From: Amycolatopsis oliviviridis
GTDB taxonomy: Bacteria > Actinomycetota > Actinomycetes > Mycobacteriales > Pseudonocardiaceae
Reading direction: 5' to 3'
Assembly: GCF_014654365.1 (NCBI RefSeq)
Contig: NZ_BNAY01000002.1
Coordinates: 496,001-560,000, forward strand
Length of the DNA: 64,000 bases
Position numbers and translations under genes: made by a program. The notes beneath the pieces are model-generated. The model worked only from the letters and a program-made list of their open reading frames with translations, searched no databases and was not told the origin of the DNA. Below, in pieces: positions 46,020 through 56,086 of this stretch (its first letter is position 1; every line of letters begins with the position of its first letter).

Positions 46020-46855
46020 GTTCACCGGCCGGATCTCCGGCGGGAGGCTCTCCAGCGGCGGCCGCTGCGTGAGGGCGACGTCGGTCAGCACGAGCTCCCG
46101 TTCAACGGCCTCCCCCGCGCCACGCCGGAACTGGGCGAGCGCCGTCGACGGAGGCACCGCCGAGATCACCCGCCCGCCGCGTTCCAGCCGGTCCATCAGC
46201 GTCAGCATGATCTGCGCGGCCATCCGCCCCAGAGCCTGGGTGCCCTGGTGGCGATGGGTCCGGTGACCGAGGTCGACCTGCGCGAGCGCGTCGAGACCGT
46301 GCAGTTCGAGCAGGTCGATCAGGTGGCCGACCTCGACGCCGTAGTGGGTGACGAACGGGATGCCTTCGAGCACTTCACGCCGCCCGGCGTATTCACCGGC
46401 GAGCGGCTGGACGAAACCGGCGAGCTCCGGCCAGTACATGTTGAGCAGCGGACGGGCGACGAGTTCGGTGACCCGGCCGCCGCCGTCGGGTTCGACGCCC
46501 GCCGCCCCGGCGAGCGGACGGTGGTAGAAGCCCTTGACGTAGGCGATCGCCGGGTCGGTCAGCAGCGGTCCGAGCAGTCCGGTCACGTAGTCCGCGGTGA
46601 AGTCGCGGAGATCGCGGTGGCGTCGGTGGAATGGCTGTCCACCACCAGGATCTCGTCCACCAGGGGAAAACACTCGACGAGTTCGCGCCGGATGGTGCCG
46701 ACGATCGCGCCGACGGTCTCCTCCTCGTCGCGGGCCGGGATCACCACGGAGACCCGGGTACCGCGTTTGGCCGCGACCAGCTCCGCCGCCCACCAGTCGT
46801 CCGCCCGGCTGCTGCGCCGGGTGAGCCACGTGCCGACCTCCGCCGATACCCGCAT
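45993..46855 (-). pseudogene. gpgS: Glucosyl-3-phosphoglycerate synthase gene with internal deletion and frameshift
   Basis: Two reading frames together encode a GT-A/GT-81 enzyme. The N-terminal frame (46855 to about 46610) gives ELVAAKRGTRVSVVIPARDE and DEILVVDSHSTDAT. The C-terminal frame (about 46612 to 45993) gives DFTADYVTGLLGPLLTDPAI, GGGRVTELVARPLLNMYWPE and QPLAGEYAGRREVL. The roughly 45-50 residues between them in GpgS, holding the sugar-nucleotide and metal (DxD) site, are absent and the frame shifts at the joint. TCGCGG occurs on both sides of the joint, fitting a deletion between short repeats. GpgS starts methylglucose lipopolysaccharide synthesis. Either a real pseudogene or a local assembly error. 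Confidence 0.85.
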
Positions 46856-46960
46856 GGCTTCCCCTTCCGTCGAAGATCACCTCACCGGTGAGCTTCGACG
46901 GCGGCTGTTTCCATCCGTCGTCACCGCGGAAACCGCCGCGTTACGCCTGCCGGGCGCAGG

Positions 46961-47881
46961 TTAACGACCGGGCCGGGTCACCGCGGCCGAGAGGACCTCG
47001 CCGGTCCGGCGCTTGGCGAGGTAGAACGCCGCCTCGTGCGGTTTCGCCCCGTTGTCGACGGTGTATCCGCTGTCCAGGACGCCGTCGGCGCCGGGGAACA
47101 GCGGGCCGAGGTCCGGTTCGGCGGCGACGACATCGTCCCGGTCGGCCAGGTTCACCCAGCGCGCGACACCGGGCGGGACGGACGGCGGCTGCGGGCGGGT
47201 CCGCTCGTAGACCACCGTCCGCAGGCCCAGCGGCGACCCCAGGGTGAGCAGCAACGGCAGCGGGCGGCCGTGCAGATGCGCGGCTTCGTAGGCGACGACG
47301 GAGCCGAGCGAATGCCCGATGATCGCCTCGGTCTCCGGGCCGACGTGCTCGGCGACGCGGTCCTGCACCTGTTTCCGGATCGTCTCGTCGGTGAGGTACA
47401 GCGTCACCTGCTTGAGTGCCTTGACCACCACGCGTTCGGCGAACGCCACCCCGAGCCTCGCGAACGGCCGCAGCCGCACCAGCGCGTTCAGCACCGGACG
47501 GGCGGCCGCGCGCACGCCTTGGTACTCGTCGGAAGACCCGCCGAGACGGTCCAGGTCGGTCCGCGCCCGGTCCCGATCGCTCTCGCGGGACGACCGGGAG
47601 GCCGCGTTCCGGAGCCACTCCCCCGCCAGCGCCTCGGCGAGCTCCCATTCGTCCGCGGTGAGTTCGTCCGCGCCGCCCTGCTGGCCGTCACGGAGGAAAA
47701 GGTCGCCGTAGAAGGCCATCCGCGCGTCGCCGGGGCGGGAGTCGCGCCACAGGGCGTCGGCCAGCGCGGGATCGCCGGCGAGCCGGACCCCGCCCGCCAG
47801 GCTCGGCAGCCATTCCGCCTCGAGGGTGTCCGCGGACTTCTGTTCCTGGGCGATGCCGTGCACGAGGACGATCCGGGCCAT
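46961..47881 (-). CDS. Alpha/beta hydrolase, divergent partner of the caspase-like gene
   Basis: 306 residues. MARIVLVHGIAQEQKS opens the fold with the oxyanion HG motif, and EAIIGHSLGSVVAYEAAH (about residues 188-205) is the nucleophile elbow with serine. The middle 80 residues form a helical lid. A C-terminal histidine is in NGAKPHEAAFYLAK. There is no signal peptide, so it is cytoplasmic. The ATG at 47881 follows TACTGT by 5 nt. About 60 bp separate its start from that of the caspase-ATPase gene, so the two may be co-regulated. An esterase or lipase activity is inferred. Confidence 0.85.
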   Translation of the reverse strand: MARIVLVHGIAQEQKSADTLEAEWLPSLAGGVRLAGDPALADALWRDSRPGDARMAFYGDLFLRDGQQGGADELTADEWELAEALAGEWLRNAASRSSRESDRDRARTDLDRLGGSSDEYQGVRAAARPVLNALVRLRPFARLGVAFAERVVVKALKQVTLYLTDETIRKQVQDRVAEHVGPETEAIIGHSLGSVVAYEAAHLHGRPLPLLLTLGSPLGLRTVVYERTRPQPPSVPPGVARWVNLADRDDVVAAEPDLGPLFPGADGVLDSGYTVDNGAKPHEAAFYLAKRRTGEVLSAAVTRPGR

Positions 47882-47940
47882 GGCGCACAGTATCGCCGAA
47901 GTGCTTGCCGGTGCACCGCCGATGAGACAAAGTGATCTCC

Positions 47941-50925
47941 GTGGGAGAGCGGAGGTCGTTGGTCGTCGCGTCGCAATGCGATTCGCTGAACCTTCTTTCG
48001 TTCCTCCCCGACGTCGGCCGCGACGTTTCGGCCGCCCTGCTGGATCCCGGCATCGGCGGCTGCGTCCCCGCGCTCGCGGACGGGCGCGGCCTGCTCGTCG
48101 ACCCGACGATGGTCGAACTCGACGACGCGCTGGTGGAGGCGTTCGAACGCGCTTCCGAAGACGAGGCGACGCTTTTCCTGTCGCTCGTCGGGCACGGCGA
48201 ATACGCCGACGACGACTTCTACTTCCTCACGAAGGAAACCAGCCTGCCGGTGGACAGCCGGAAATCGTTCCTGTTCGCCCAGCGGATCAAGGAACTGCTC
48301 GGTCGGTACTCGACGCTCGACGGTCTGGTCGTCCTGCTCGACACCTGCCACGCGGGGATCGGCGCGCTTCAGGCGGGGCGGCGCTGGCTGCGGATCGTCG
48401 GCGAGGCGGGCAGGCGGTTCGACCTGCTCACCGCGTCCGACGACCGTGTCGCCGCGAACGGCTGCTTCAGCCGCTCGCTGGTCACCGTGCTGCGTTCGGG
48501 GCACACGAGTTTCGGCGAGCACGTCCGCTGCGCGGATCTCAAACGGGTCATCACCGGTCTGTGCCCGGCGCAGACCGCCGTCCACCTCGGCTTCGACGGC
48601 ACCCGAGAGATCATCGGAGTCGATCAGGGCCTGTGGCTCGCGCTCAACTCCTCCCCCGCCTGGCGTCGTTCGCCGCTGGCAGGCAACCCCGCGGCTCCGG
48701 ACATCGAACGGCTGACAGCGAACTACCGGCAGCGGCCGGAACTCGGGGAGACCGTCGGGCACCTGCTCACCGGGGCCCGCCTGGTCGCGATCTCCGGGGA
48801 GGCGGGCACCGGGAAATCGACGACCCTGGCCGCGCTCGCCCGCCCCACGGTGGCCGGATCCTATGTGCCGCCGGACTTCCTGCACGCCGTACTGTTCGCC
48901 ACCCGCGGGCAGACCGCGGAACAGCTCGCCCGGGAACTGGCCCGCCAGCTGCGGCACACGCTCCCTTGGTTCGCCGAGTCCGGCGAGGCGTTCCTGAACA
49001 CCCTCGACGACAGCGCACGGAACGGCGCAAGCGCTTTCGATCTGGCGATCCTCGGTCCATTGCGGACGATCACTCCACAGTGGACGGAAAGCCCCGTACG
49101 GATCGCGATGGACGGGCTCGACGGCCTGGACCCCGACGTCGCCTCGCGGCTGATCGGTTTCCTGCACAGCCTGTCCGCCGATCCGGGCCTGTCGTGGGTG
49201 AAGACGGTGGTGGCGACGCGGACCCCTCGGAACCTGCCGTCCGCGACCGTGGTGCGCCTGACTCCGACGCCAGGTTTCCCTGGACAGGACCCGCCGGTCG
49301 TCGCCGACCCACGGCCGACACACGGGGGCGCGGAGCCCCTGCCCCGTCCGGTCGGGGACGAGGACCCCTGGACGAACCTGCCCGGAACCCAGCCCGGCTA
49401 CGACACCGGTGCGGTGACGTCGCCGACGATCACACCCGCCACGCTGATCCTCGATGCCCCGGGACAGACCGTCGTCAATCACGAACTGTCCTTCGGGATC
49501 ACCACCCTCGGCCGCAGCCGCAATGCCGATCTCCGCCTCGCCGACACGCGCGTCTCCCGGATGCACTGCAAAATCCGATGGGACGGCGAGAGCGCTTGGC
49601 TGACCGACCTCGGCTCGGCCAACGGCACCGTCGTCAACGGGGAGCGGGTGACGGAAGCCGTACTGACACACCGCGACGTGATCCGGCTCGGCGATTCGAC
49701 GGTCACCTTCATCAGCGTGAGCCAAGAGGAGACCTGGCCGGAAGCCGACGAAGACACCGGCTCGATCGCGTGGCCCCGCCCGGCACGCGCGATCCTGCTG
49801 GACCTGCTTCACCTGGCGGCCCCGCGCGGCCCGATCCCGATCTCAATCCTGACCAAGGCGAGCGCCGCGAGCGGTGGCCCGGTCCGGACGGTGCGCGTCC
49901 GGGACGAGCTGGCGGTCCTGGGCGACGCCGTCCGCCGGACGCAAGCGGGACTGCCTGCCGAAACCGTCTTGTGGACCGATCCGCATCCCGACGTGCTCCC
50001 GCCCCTGCACGCCCGGCTGGCGGCGGCGATGGCGGAGATCGAACCGGCGTCCGGCGACGAGGAGCCGACTCCGGAACAGGCGTACGCGGCCACCAACGAA
50101 GCCGAGTTCCTGTGGCTCGCGGGCCTGCACGAGGACGCGCTCGCCGCCGTGGAACGACGCGCGTCCGGGATTCCGGTGGAGAACCGGGAGAACTGGGCGA
50201 TGTGGGCGCGGCGGGCGGAGCGGGAACTCGGGGCGGCACACCGGATCACGCTGCGCTGCAAGGCCCGGCACGCGACATGGACAGGCAAAGCGGGCGACCG
50301 GGCCAGGGCGCTCGCGCTGTTCGAGATCCTGTCGCCGATCGCCGTCAACGCCTTGGGCGTGGGCGACGAGGACGTGCTGAGCATTCGCAACAACATCGGT
50401 CACCTGCTCGGCGAGCTGGGCCGCCCGGAGGACTCCCTGACCGCTTTCGAGGCTCTGGTCCGGGACGCGACCGGCGCGATGGGGCCAAGCCATCGGGAGA
50501 CCCTGCACGCCCGGCATCTCCTCGCGGTCGCGACCGGCAAGACCGGTGACGGCGCGGCATCCCTGCGGTTGAGCCGGGAACTGTTGCCGCGGGCGAAGAA
50601 CGCGTTGGGCGACGACGTGATCGTCATGCACATCCGGCACAACATCGCCTTCTGGAGCGCCTTGATCGAGGGTGCTCATCCGGCGGTGCGAGAGTACGAA
50701 CAGCTGTTGGCCGAAGCCACGGAACGGCTGGGCGACAAGCATCCCGACGTCCTCGATCTCCGATTCGGGCAGGCACTGGTTCGCGCCGAAGCCGGTCAGA
50801 TCACCGAAGCGCTCTCGGAGTGGGCGTTGCTTCTGGAAGACTCCGTCGAGGTCCGGGGCGAACGGCATCCGGAGACGGAGAAGGTTCGGGAACAGCTGGC
50901 GCTCTGGCGTCCCCGGGAAGCCTGA
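47941..50925 (+). CDS. Caspase-ATPase-FHA-TPR multidomain protein
   Basis: 994 residues. Domain order: caspase-like peptidase (about 1-215; catalytic His85 in SLVGHGEYADDD, Cys136 in VVLLDTCHAGI); P-loop STAND-like ATPase (about 265-440; Walker A ISGEAGTGKSTTL, Walker B VRIAMDGLDGL, then VKTVVATRTPRN); FHA domain (about 505-590; TTLGRSRNADLRLADTRVS, RMHCKIRW, LGSANGTVVNGE); a short linker; and tetratricopeptide-like helices to the end. This is a signal-sensing switch: the TPR or FHA region would detect a partner and the ATPase would release the protease. The GTG at 47941 is used; a GTG 3 codons upstream is possible. Substrate and trigger are unknown. Confidence 0.85.
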   Translation: MGERRSLVVASQCDSLNLLSFLPDVGRDVSAALLDPGIGGCVPALADGRGLLVDPTMVELDDALVEAFERASEDEATLFLSLVGHGEYADDDFYFLTKETSLPVDSRKSFLFAQRIKELLGRYSTLDGLVVLLDTCHAGIGALQAGRRWLRIVGEAGRRFDLLTASDDRVAANGCFSRSLVTVLRSGHTSFGEHVRCADLKRVITGLCPAQTAVHLGFDGTREIIGVDQGLWLALNSSPAWRRSPLAGNPAAPDIERLTANYRQRPELGETVGHLLTGARLVAISGEAGTGKSTTLAALARPTVAGSYVPPDFLHAVLFATRGQTAEQLARELARQLRHTLPWFAESGEAFLNTLDDSARNGASAFDLAILGPLRTITPQWTESPVRIAMDGLDGLDPDVASRLIGFLHSLSADPGLSWVKTVVATRTPRNLPSATVVRLTPTPGFPGQDPPVVADPRPTHGGAEPLPRPVGDEDPWTNLPGTQPGYDTGAVTSPTITPATLILDAPGQTVVNHELSFGITTLGRSRNADLRLADTRVSRMHCKIRWDGESAWLTDLGSANGTVVNGERVTEAVLTHRDVIRLGDSTVTFISVSQEETWPEADEDTGSIAWPRPARAILLDLLHLAAPRGPIPISILTKASAASGGPVRTVRVRDELAVLGDAVRRTQAGLPAETVLWTDPHPDVLPPLHARLAAAMAEIEPASGDEEPTPEQAYAATNEAEFLWLAGLHEDALAAVERRASGIPVENRENWAMWARRAERELGAAHRITLRCKARHATWTGKAGDRARALALFEILSPIAVNALGVGDEDVLSIRNNIGHLLGELGRPEDSLTAFEALVRDATGAMGPSHRETLHARHLLAVATGKTGDGAASLRLSRELLPRAKNALGDDVIVMHIRHNIAFWSALIEGAHPAVREYEQLLAEATERLGDKHPDVLDLRFGQALVRAEAGQITEALSEWALLLEDSVEVRGERHPETEKVREQLALWRPREA

Positions 50926-50929
50926 CTCA

Positions 50930-50993
50930 CGCATTTAGTCCTCTCGATGCGGTCCTTGCGCGTGCAGCGACCGCATTCAGAGGACTAAATGCG
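50930..50993. repeat. 64-bp dispersed hairpin, copy 4 of 5
   Basis: Arms CGCATTTAGTCCTCT and AGAGGACTAAATGCG with a few mismatches in the inner stem (CGATGCGGTCCTTGC / GCAGCGACCGCATTC). It lies 4 bp after the caspase-like gene stop and 9 bp before the convergent whiA stop. Confidence 0.85.
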
Positions 50994-51002
50994 GGGAGTG
51001 GG

Positions 51003-51992
51003 TCAGGCTTCGTCTTCTTCCAGCATGTCCGGGGTCACCGCGGATTCGGTGTCCGGGATGCCTTGTTCCTTTGCCTTCTTGTCGGCCATCGCGAGCAGGC
51101 GGCGGATCCGGCCGGCGACGGCGTCCTTGGTCATCTGCGGGTCGGACAGCTGGCCCAGCTCTTCGAGCGAGGCCTGCCGGTTCGACAGGCGCAGTTTGCC
51201 CGCGGCGAGCAGGTGCTCCGGCGCGGACTCGCCGAGGATGTCCAGCGCCCGCTCCACCCGGGCCGCCGCCGCGACGGCCGCGCGGGCCGAGCGCCGGAGG
51301 TTGGCGTCGTCGAAGTTCGCGAGCCGGTTCGCGGTGGCGCGCACCTCGCGGCGCATCCGCCGCTCTTCCCACGCGAGCACGCTCGTGTGGGCGCCGAGGC
51401 GGGTCAGCAGGGCGCCGATGGCGTCACCGTCGCGCACCACGACCCGGTCCGCGCCGCGGACCTCACGCGACTTGGCCTGGATGCCCATCCGCCGGGCTGC
51501 GCCGACGAGCGCCAGCGCGGCCTCGGGGCCGGGGCAGGTCACTTCGAGCGACGACGAGCGGCCGGGTTCGGTGAGCGAACCATGTGCCAGGAACGCGCCG
51601 CGCCAGGCGGCTTCCGCGTCGGCGACGCCACCGGACACGACGGCGGCGGGCAGCCCGCGCACCGGGCGCCCGCGCTGGTCGATCAGACCGGTCTGCCGGG
51701 CGAGCCCCTCGCCGTCCTTGACCACCCGGACGACGTACCGCGTGCCCTTGCGCAAGCCGCTGGAGGAAATGACGTGGACGTCGGACTGGTGTCCGTACAG
51801 TTCGTGGATCTCCTTGCGCAGCCGCCTCGCCACCGAACCGGTGTCGAGTTCGGCCTCCACCACGACGCGGCCGGCCACGATGTGCAGCCCGCCCGCGAAT
51901 CGCAGCATCGACGCGACCTCCGCGCGGCGCGGGCCGATCTTGGTGATCTCCAGCCGGCTCAGCTCGTCCTTCACGGCGGCGGTCATCGCCAT
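51003..51992 (-). CDS. whiA: Sporulation/division regulator WhiA
   Basis: 329 residues. The N-terminal LAGLIDADG-derived domain has [20 protein letters not shown] and [12 protein letters not shown]; the C-terminal helix-turn-helix has [20 protein letters not shown] and [17 protein letters not shown]. WhiA works with WhiB as a regulator of sporulation and division genes in filamentous actinomycetes. It overlaps yvcK by 10 bp. Last gene of uvrC-rapZ-yvcK-whiA. Confidence 0.95.
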   Translation of the reverse strand: MAMTAAVKDELSRLEITKIGPRRAEVASMLRFAGGLHIVAGRVVVEAELDTGSVARRLRKEIHELYGHQSDVHVISSSGLRKGTRYVVRVVKDGEGLARQTGLIDQRGRPVRGLPAAVVSGGVADAEAAWRGAFLAHGSLTEPGRSSSLEVTCPGPEAALALVGAARRMGIQAKSREVRGADRVVVRDGDAIGALLTRLGAHTSVLAWEERRMRREVRATANRLANFDDANLRRSARAAVAAAARVERALDILGESAPEHLLAAGKLRLSNRQASLEELGQLSDPQMTKDAVAGRIRRLLAMADKKAKEQGIPDTESAVTPDMLEEDEA

Positions 51993-52987
51993 CGCTGCCC
52001 CTCCATACCTTCAGCTCCTCCCCCGGTGAGACCGAGAGCGTCCCGCATGCAGCCCGCGAGCGCATCAGGATCATGCCGCCCCGTCACGACCGGGTCAGCC
52101 ACCGCCCCCAGCAACGCCCGCGCGCCGAGTTCCCCCGCCGCGTCCCGCAACCGGGCTGGTGAGGGCACCGAGTCCCGGTCCGCGATGACCGCGTCCACCC
52201 GCAATTCCGGGGCGTGTTCGAAGAGTACGTCCAAATGCTTCTCCGGCGAGAATCCCGCCGTCTCCCCCGGTTGGGGGATCAAGTTCAGGATGACGACCTT
52301 CGTGGCCTCCGTCCGGAGCAGCGCGTCGTGCAGATCCGGCACCAGCAGATGCGGCAGCACGCTGGTGAACCACGACCCCGGGCCGAGGAACACCACGTCC
52401 GCGCCGAGCACCGCCTCGATCGCCTCGGGGCAGCCGCGCGGCGGCCGGTCGGCCTGCCCGGTCGGGTGCAGGCTGATCCGGTGCACCTGCCCCGGTGTCG
52501 TCGCCACCGCCACCTGACCGCGAATGCGCCGGAGCGCCTCGGGGTTCTCGGCGTCCAGCCCCGAGACCTCACCCTGGATCTCCAGGGGTTCGGGCGACAT
52601 CGGCAGGACCCGGCCGGAGATGCCCATCAGCCTGCTCGCCTCGTCGAGCGCGGCGACCGGGTCGCCGAGCACCTCGAACAACCCGGCCAGCAACAGGTTC
52701 CCGACCGCGTGCCCGGCGAGCGCGCCGTCACCGCCGAAGCGGTGCTGGAACACTTCCGCCCACAGCGTTCCGCCGTCTTCGGCGGCGAACGCGGCGAAGG
52801 CCTGCCGCAGGTCGCCCGGCGGCAGCAGCCCGAGTTCCCGGCGCAGCCTGCCGGACGAGCCCCCGTCGTCGGCGACGGTGACCACGGCGGTGACCTGCGA
52901 GGTCACCCGGCGCAACGCGGTGAGGGTGGCGTGCAGGCCGTGCCCGCCACCCAGTGCCACCGCACGCGGCTCGCTACTCGCGGCCAA
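51983..52987 (-). CDS. yvcK: YvcK/CofD-family UDP-sugar-binding gluconeogenesis factor
   Basis: 334 residues. [20 protein letters not shown] is the glycine-rich start of the Rossmann-like fold, followed by [20 protein letters not shown] (about residues 36-55) and [20 protein letters not shown]. YvcK proteins bind UDP-N-acetylglucosamine and link metabolism to cell-wall synthesis. The proposed start is TTG 52987, overlapping rapZ by 14 bp; downstream in-frame GTG codons would cut the glycine-rich start. Confidence 0.92.
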   Translation of the reverse strand: MAASSEPRAVALGGGHGLHATLTALRRVTSQVTAVVTVADDGGSSGRLRRELGLLPPGDLRQAFAAFAAEDGGTLWAEVFQHRFGGDGALAGHAVGNLLLAGLFEVLGDPVAALDEASRLMGISGRVLPMSPEPLEIQGEVSGLDAENPEALRRIRGQVAVATTPGQVHRISLHPTGQADRPPRGCPEAIEAVLGADVVFLGPGSWFTSVLPHLLVPDLHDALLRTEATKVVILNLIPQPGETAGFSPEKHLDVLFEHAPELRVDAVIADRDSVPSPARLRDAAGELGARALLGAVADPVVTGRHDPDALAGCMRDALGLTGGGAEGMEGQRWR

Positions 52988-53864
52988 GGTCGCGGTGCAC
53001 CACCTTCACGGCCATACCGTCCTCATTGGACAGACGCTGGGCGAGCTCCTCGGAAATGGCGACACTGCGGTGCTTCCCGCCGGTGCAGCCGACGGCCAGC
53101 GTCAGGTACCGCTTGCCCTCGCGCTTGTAGCCCGCGCCGATCAGGCGCAGCAACTGGTGGTAGCGGTCGAGGAACTCGTCCGCGCCTTCCTGGCTGAGCA
53201 CGTAGTTGCGGACCTCGCCCTCCAGGCCGGTGTGCTCGCGCAGTTCCGGGATCCAGAACGGGTTCGGCAGGAACCGGACGTCCATCACCAGGTCGGCGTC
53301 CATCGGCAGGCCGTACTTGTAGCCGAACGACAGCACGGTGACCCGGGTCTGTGTGCTGGCCTCGGAGCCGAAGGCGTCCTCGATCTTGGCGCGCAGGTCG
53401 TGCACCGAAAGCGACGACGTGTCGAGCACGAGGTCGGCCTCTTCCCGCAGCGGCTCCAGGAGCGTGCGCTCGGCGGTGATGCCGTCGGCGAGCCTGCCGT
53501 CGCCCTGCATCGGGTGCCCGCGGCGGACGGCCTCGAACCGGCGCACCAGCACCGCGTCGGTGGCCTCCAGGAACAGGACGCGCGGCTTGTAACCGCGGGC
53601 GTCGAGGTCCTTGATGACGGACGCCAGGTCGTCGGTGAACGCGCGCGAGCGCACGTCCATCACCACGGCGACCTTGGTGATCGCGCCCCGCGCCTGCGCG
53701 CCGAGCTCGACCATGGTGGCGATCAGCTCGGGCGGCAGGTTGTCCACCACGAACCAGCCCAGGTCCTCCAGGCATTTCGCGGCGGTACTGCGGCCCGCGC
53801 CGGACAGCCCGGAAACGACCGCGACCTCCATCCCCGAACCGCGGCCTTCTTCTTGCGCACTCAC
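52974..53864 (-). CDS. rapZ: RNase adapter / nucleotide-binding protein RapZ
   Basis: 296 residues. Walker A is VVSGLSGAGRSTAAKCLEDL near the N-terminus, with FVVDNLPPELIATMVEL after it. The C-terminal domain has DVRFLPNPFWIPELREHTG and LTLAVGCTGGKHRSVAISEE (about residues 240-260). The GTG at 53864 is preferred because AAGGGA lies 5 nt upstream; a GTG at 53885 would instead overlap the uvrC stop as GTGA. Confidence 0.93.
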   Translation of the reverse strand: MSAQEEGRGSGMEVAVVSGLSGAGRSTAAKCLEDLGWFVVDNLPPELIATMVELGAQARGAITKVAVVMDVRSRAFTDDLASVIKDLDARGYKPRVLFLEATDAVLVRRFEAVRRGHPMQGDGRLADGITAERTLLEPLREEADLVLDTSSLSVHDLRAKIEDAFGSEASTQTRVTVLSFGYKYGLPMDADLVMDVRFLPNPFWIPELREHTGLEGEVRNYVLSQEGADEFLDRYHQLLRLIGAGYKREGKRYLTLAVGCTGGKHRSVAISEELAQRLSNEDGMAVKVVHRDLGRE

Positions 53865-53881
53865 GATGGTCCCTTCCCCGA

Positions 53882-55837
53882 TCACGTACTGGACTCCCCC
53901 GCCGCCGCGGACTCCCCTGCGAGCGCCGCGACGACCGCCTCCGCGGTGCGCCTGCCGAAGCCGGGCACCGCCTCGATCTCCTCGAGTCTTGCTTCGCGGA
54001 GTTTCTTCACCGAGCCGAAATGCTTGATCAGCGCGGTACGACGAGCCTGCCCCAGTCCCGGCACACCGTCCAATGCGGACACCTGCATCCGCTTGGACCG
54101 CTTCTCCCGGTGGTACCGGATGGCGAAGCGGTGCGCCTCGTCACGCAGCCGCTGCAGCAGATACAGCGCGTCGGAGGTGCGCGGCAGGATCACCGGATCG
54201 GGATCGCCCGGCAGCCACACCTCCTCCAGCCGCTTCGCCAGGCCGACCACGGCGATGTCGGTGACGCCCAGTTCCGAGAGGACGTCCGCGGCGGCGGTGG
54301 CCTGCGGGCCCGCGCCGTCGACGACGAGCAGGTTCGGCGCGTACGCGAACTTGCGTGGCTTACCGGTCTCCGGGTCGATGCCCGGCCGGTCCGGATCGAC
54401 TTCGACACCCTCGGCGTTTTCCTTGAGGTACCGGGAAAAACGGCGGCGGACGACCTCGGCGATCGACGCGACGTCGCCTTCCTCCGCGGCCTCGCGCAAG
54501 GCGAAGCGCCGGTACTCGGACTTGCGCGGGATCCCGTCCTCGAACACCACGAGCGACGCGACCACGTCGCTGCCCTGGATATGGCTGATGTCGACGCATT
54601 CGATGCGCAGCGGCGCCGTTTCCAGCGCCAGGTAGTCCTGCAGTTCCGCCAGCGCGGCCGAGCGGGCCGTGAGGTCGCCGGCGCGGCGCAGTTTGTGCTG
54701 GGTGAACGCCTCGCCGGCGTTGCGTGTCACGGTCTCCGCGAGCGCGCGTTTGTCGCCGCGCTGCGGCACCCGCAGGCTCACCCTCGACCCGCGCAACCCG
54801 GAAAGCCAGTCGCCGAGCGCTTCCGCGTCGGCGGGCAGTTCGGGGACGAGCACCTCACGCGGCACCGGAGACCCGAGGTCCGGATCGTCCGCGCGTTCGG
54901 CTTCCTCGCCGTAGAACTGCGTGAGGAAGTGGTCGACGAGGTCCTTGACGTCCATCTCTTCGGCCTTGTCGATCACCCAGCCGCGCTGGCCGCGGACCCG
55001 GCCGCCGCGCACGTGGAAGACCTGGACGGCGGCTTCGAGCTCGTCGTGGGCGAAGGCGACGACATCCGCGTCGGTGCCGTCGCCGAGCACCACCGCCTGC
55101 TTCTCCATCGCGCGCCGCAGGGCGCCCAGGTCGTCACGCAGCCGGGCGGCGCGTTCGAACTCCAGCTCTTCGGACGCGGCCGCCATTTCCTGTTCCAGGC
55201 GGCGGATCAGCGCGTCGGTGCGGCCCGCGAGGAAGTCGCAGAAGTCTTCGACGATCGCGCGATGCTCGTCGGCGGAGACCTTGCCGACGCAGGGCGCGGA
55301 GCACTTGCCGATGTAGCCGAGCAGGCAGGGCCTGCCGATCTGGCCGTGCCGTTTGAAGACGCCCGCCGAGCAGGTGCGCGCCGGGAAGACCCGGAGCAGC
55401 AGGTCGAGCGTTTCGCGGATGGCCCACGCGTGCGCGTACGGCCCGAAGTACCGCACGCCCTTCTTGCGCGCGCCGCGATAGACGTGCAGGCGCGGGAACT
55501 CCTCGTTCATCGTGACGGCGAGCATCGGATAGCTCTTGTCGTCGCGATAGCGGACGTTGAACCGCGGGTCGAACTCCTTGATCCAGTTGTACTCCAGCTG
55601 GAGCGCCTCGACCTCGGTGCCGACCACGGTCCACTCGACGCTCGCCGCCGTGGTCACCATCTGGCGCGTGCGCGGGTGCAGGCCCGTGATGTCGGCGAAG
55701 TAGGAGTTCAGCCTGCTGCGGAGGCTTTTCGCCTTGCCGACATAGATGACCCTCTTCGTGGCGTCACGGAATTTGTACACGCCAGGGGCGTCCGGGATGC
55801 TCCCCGGCGAGGGACGGTAGGTGGTCGGGTCAGCCAC
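53882..55837 (-). CDS. uvrC: UvrABC excinuclease subunit C
   Basis: 651 residues. N-terminal GIY-YIG nuclease ([20 protein letters not shown]; 3' incision), a cysteine-bearing region ([13 protein letters not shown]), a UvrBC segment, then the RNase H-like 5' nuclease domain ([30 protein letters not shown]), and two C-terminal helix-hairpin-helix motifs ([38 protein letters not shown]). The GTG at 55837 is 7 nt after TAGTCT and gives the usual N-terminus; a GTG 8 codons upstream is less likely. Confidence 0.96.
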   Translation of the reverse strand: MADPTTYRPSPGSIPDAPGVYKFRDATKRVIYVGKAKSLRSRLNSYFADITGLHPRTRQMVTTAASVEWTVVGTEVEALQLEYNWIKEFDPRFNVRYRDDKSYPMLAVTMNEEFPRLHVYRGARKKGVRYFGPYAHAWAIRETLDLLLRVFPARTCSAGVFKRHGQIGRPCLLGYIGKCSAPCVGKVSADEHRAIVEDFCDFLAGRTDALIRRLEQEMAAASEELEFERAARLRDDLGALRRAMEKQAVVLGDGTDADVVAFAHDELEAAVQVFHVRGGRVRGQRGWVIDKAEEMDVKDLVDHFLTQFYGEEAERADDPDLGSPVPREVLVPELPADAEALGDWLSGLRGSRVSLRVPQRGDKRALAETVTRNAGEAFTQHKLRRAGDLTARSAALAELQDYLALETAPLRIECVDISHIQGSDVVASLVVFEDGIPRKSEYRRFALREAAEEGDVASIAEVVRRRFSRYLKENAEGVEVDPDRPGIDPETGKPRKFAYAPNLLVVDGAGPQATAAADVLSELGVTDIAVVGLAKRLEEVWLPGDPDPVILPRTSDALYLLQRLRDEAHRFAIRYHREKRSKRMQVSALDGVPGLGQARRTALIKHFGSVKKLREARLEEIEAVPGFGRRTAEAVVAALAGESAAAGESST

Positions 55838-55952
55838 GCCACCAAGACTATTGGGCACCACCGACAGTCCTGCGAGCCCCCGTCCCTAGACAGGCTTCGG
55901 TCAACCCTTCGAGTGGCCGTTCCCACGATCCGGTCCGTATTTCACTACGTAT

Positions 55953-55971
55953 ACCGACCTAAGTCGGGTAT
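55953..55971. promoter_or_regulatory. Candidate operator upstream of the secreted protease
   Basis: CCGAC-CTAA-GTCGG inside TACCGACCTAAGTCGGGTA, in the 249-bp divergent space between uvrC and the protease gene. Only symmetry and position support it. The remainder of the space shows no gene. Confidence 0.35.
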
Positions 55972-56086
55972 TGGGCCGGAACCGACGTTCGTTGGTTCCT
56001 AGCGGGTGAACCGGGTGATTACTTTCCGTCCCAGTTCCACTTCACTCGGTTCTTCGTCAGATGACGCTCGAAAGGACTCCTGCACC

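Noticed and set aside
47826..50549. 907-codon plus-strand frame overlapping the caspase gene in another phase
   Set aside because: Composition is Arg/Pro/Gly low-complexity, while the other phase encodes recognisable caspase, ATPase and FHA motifs.
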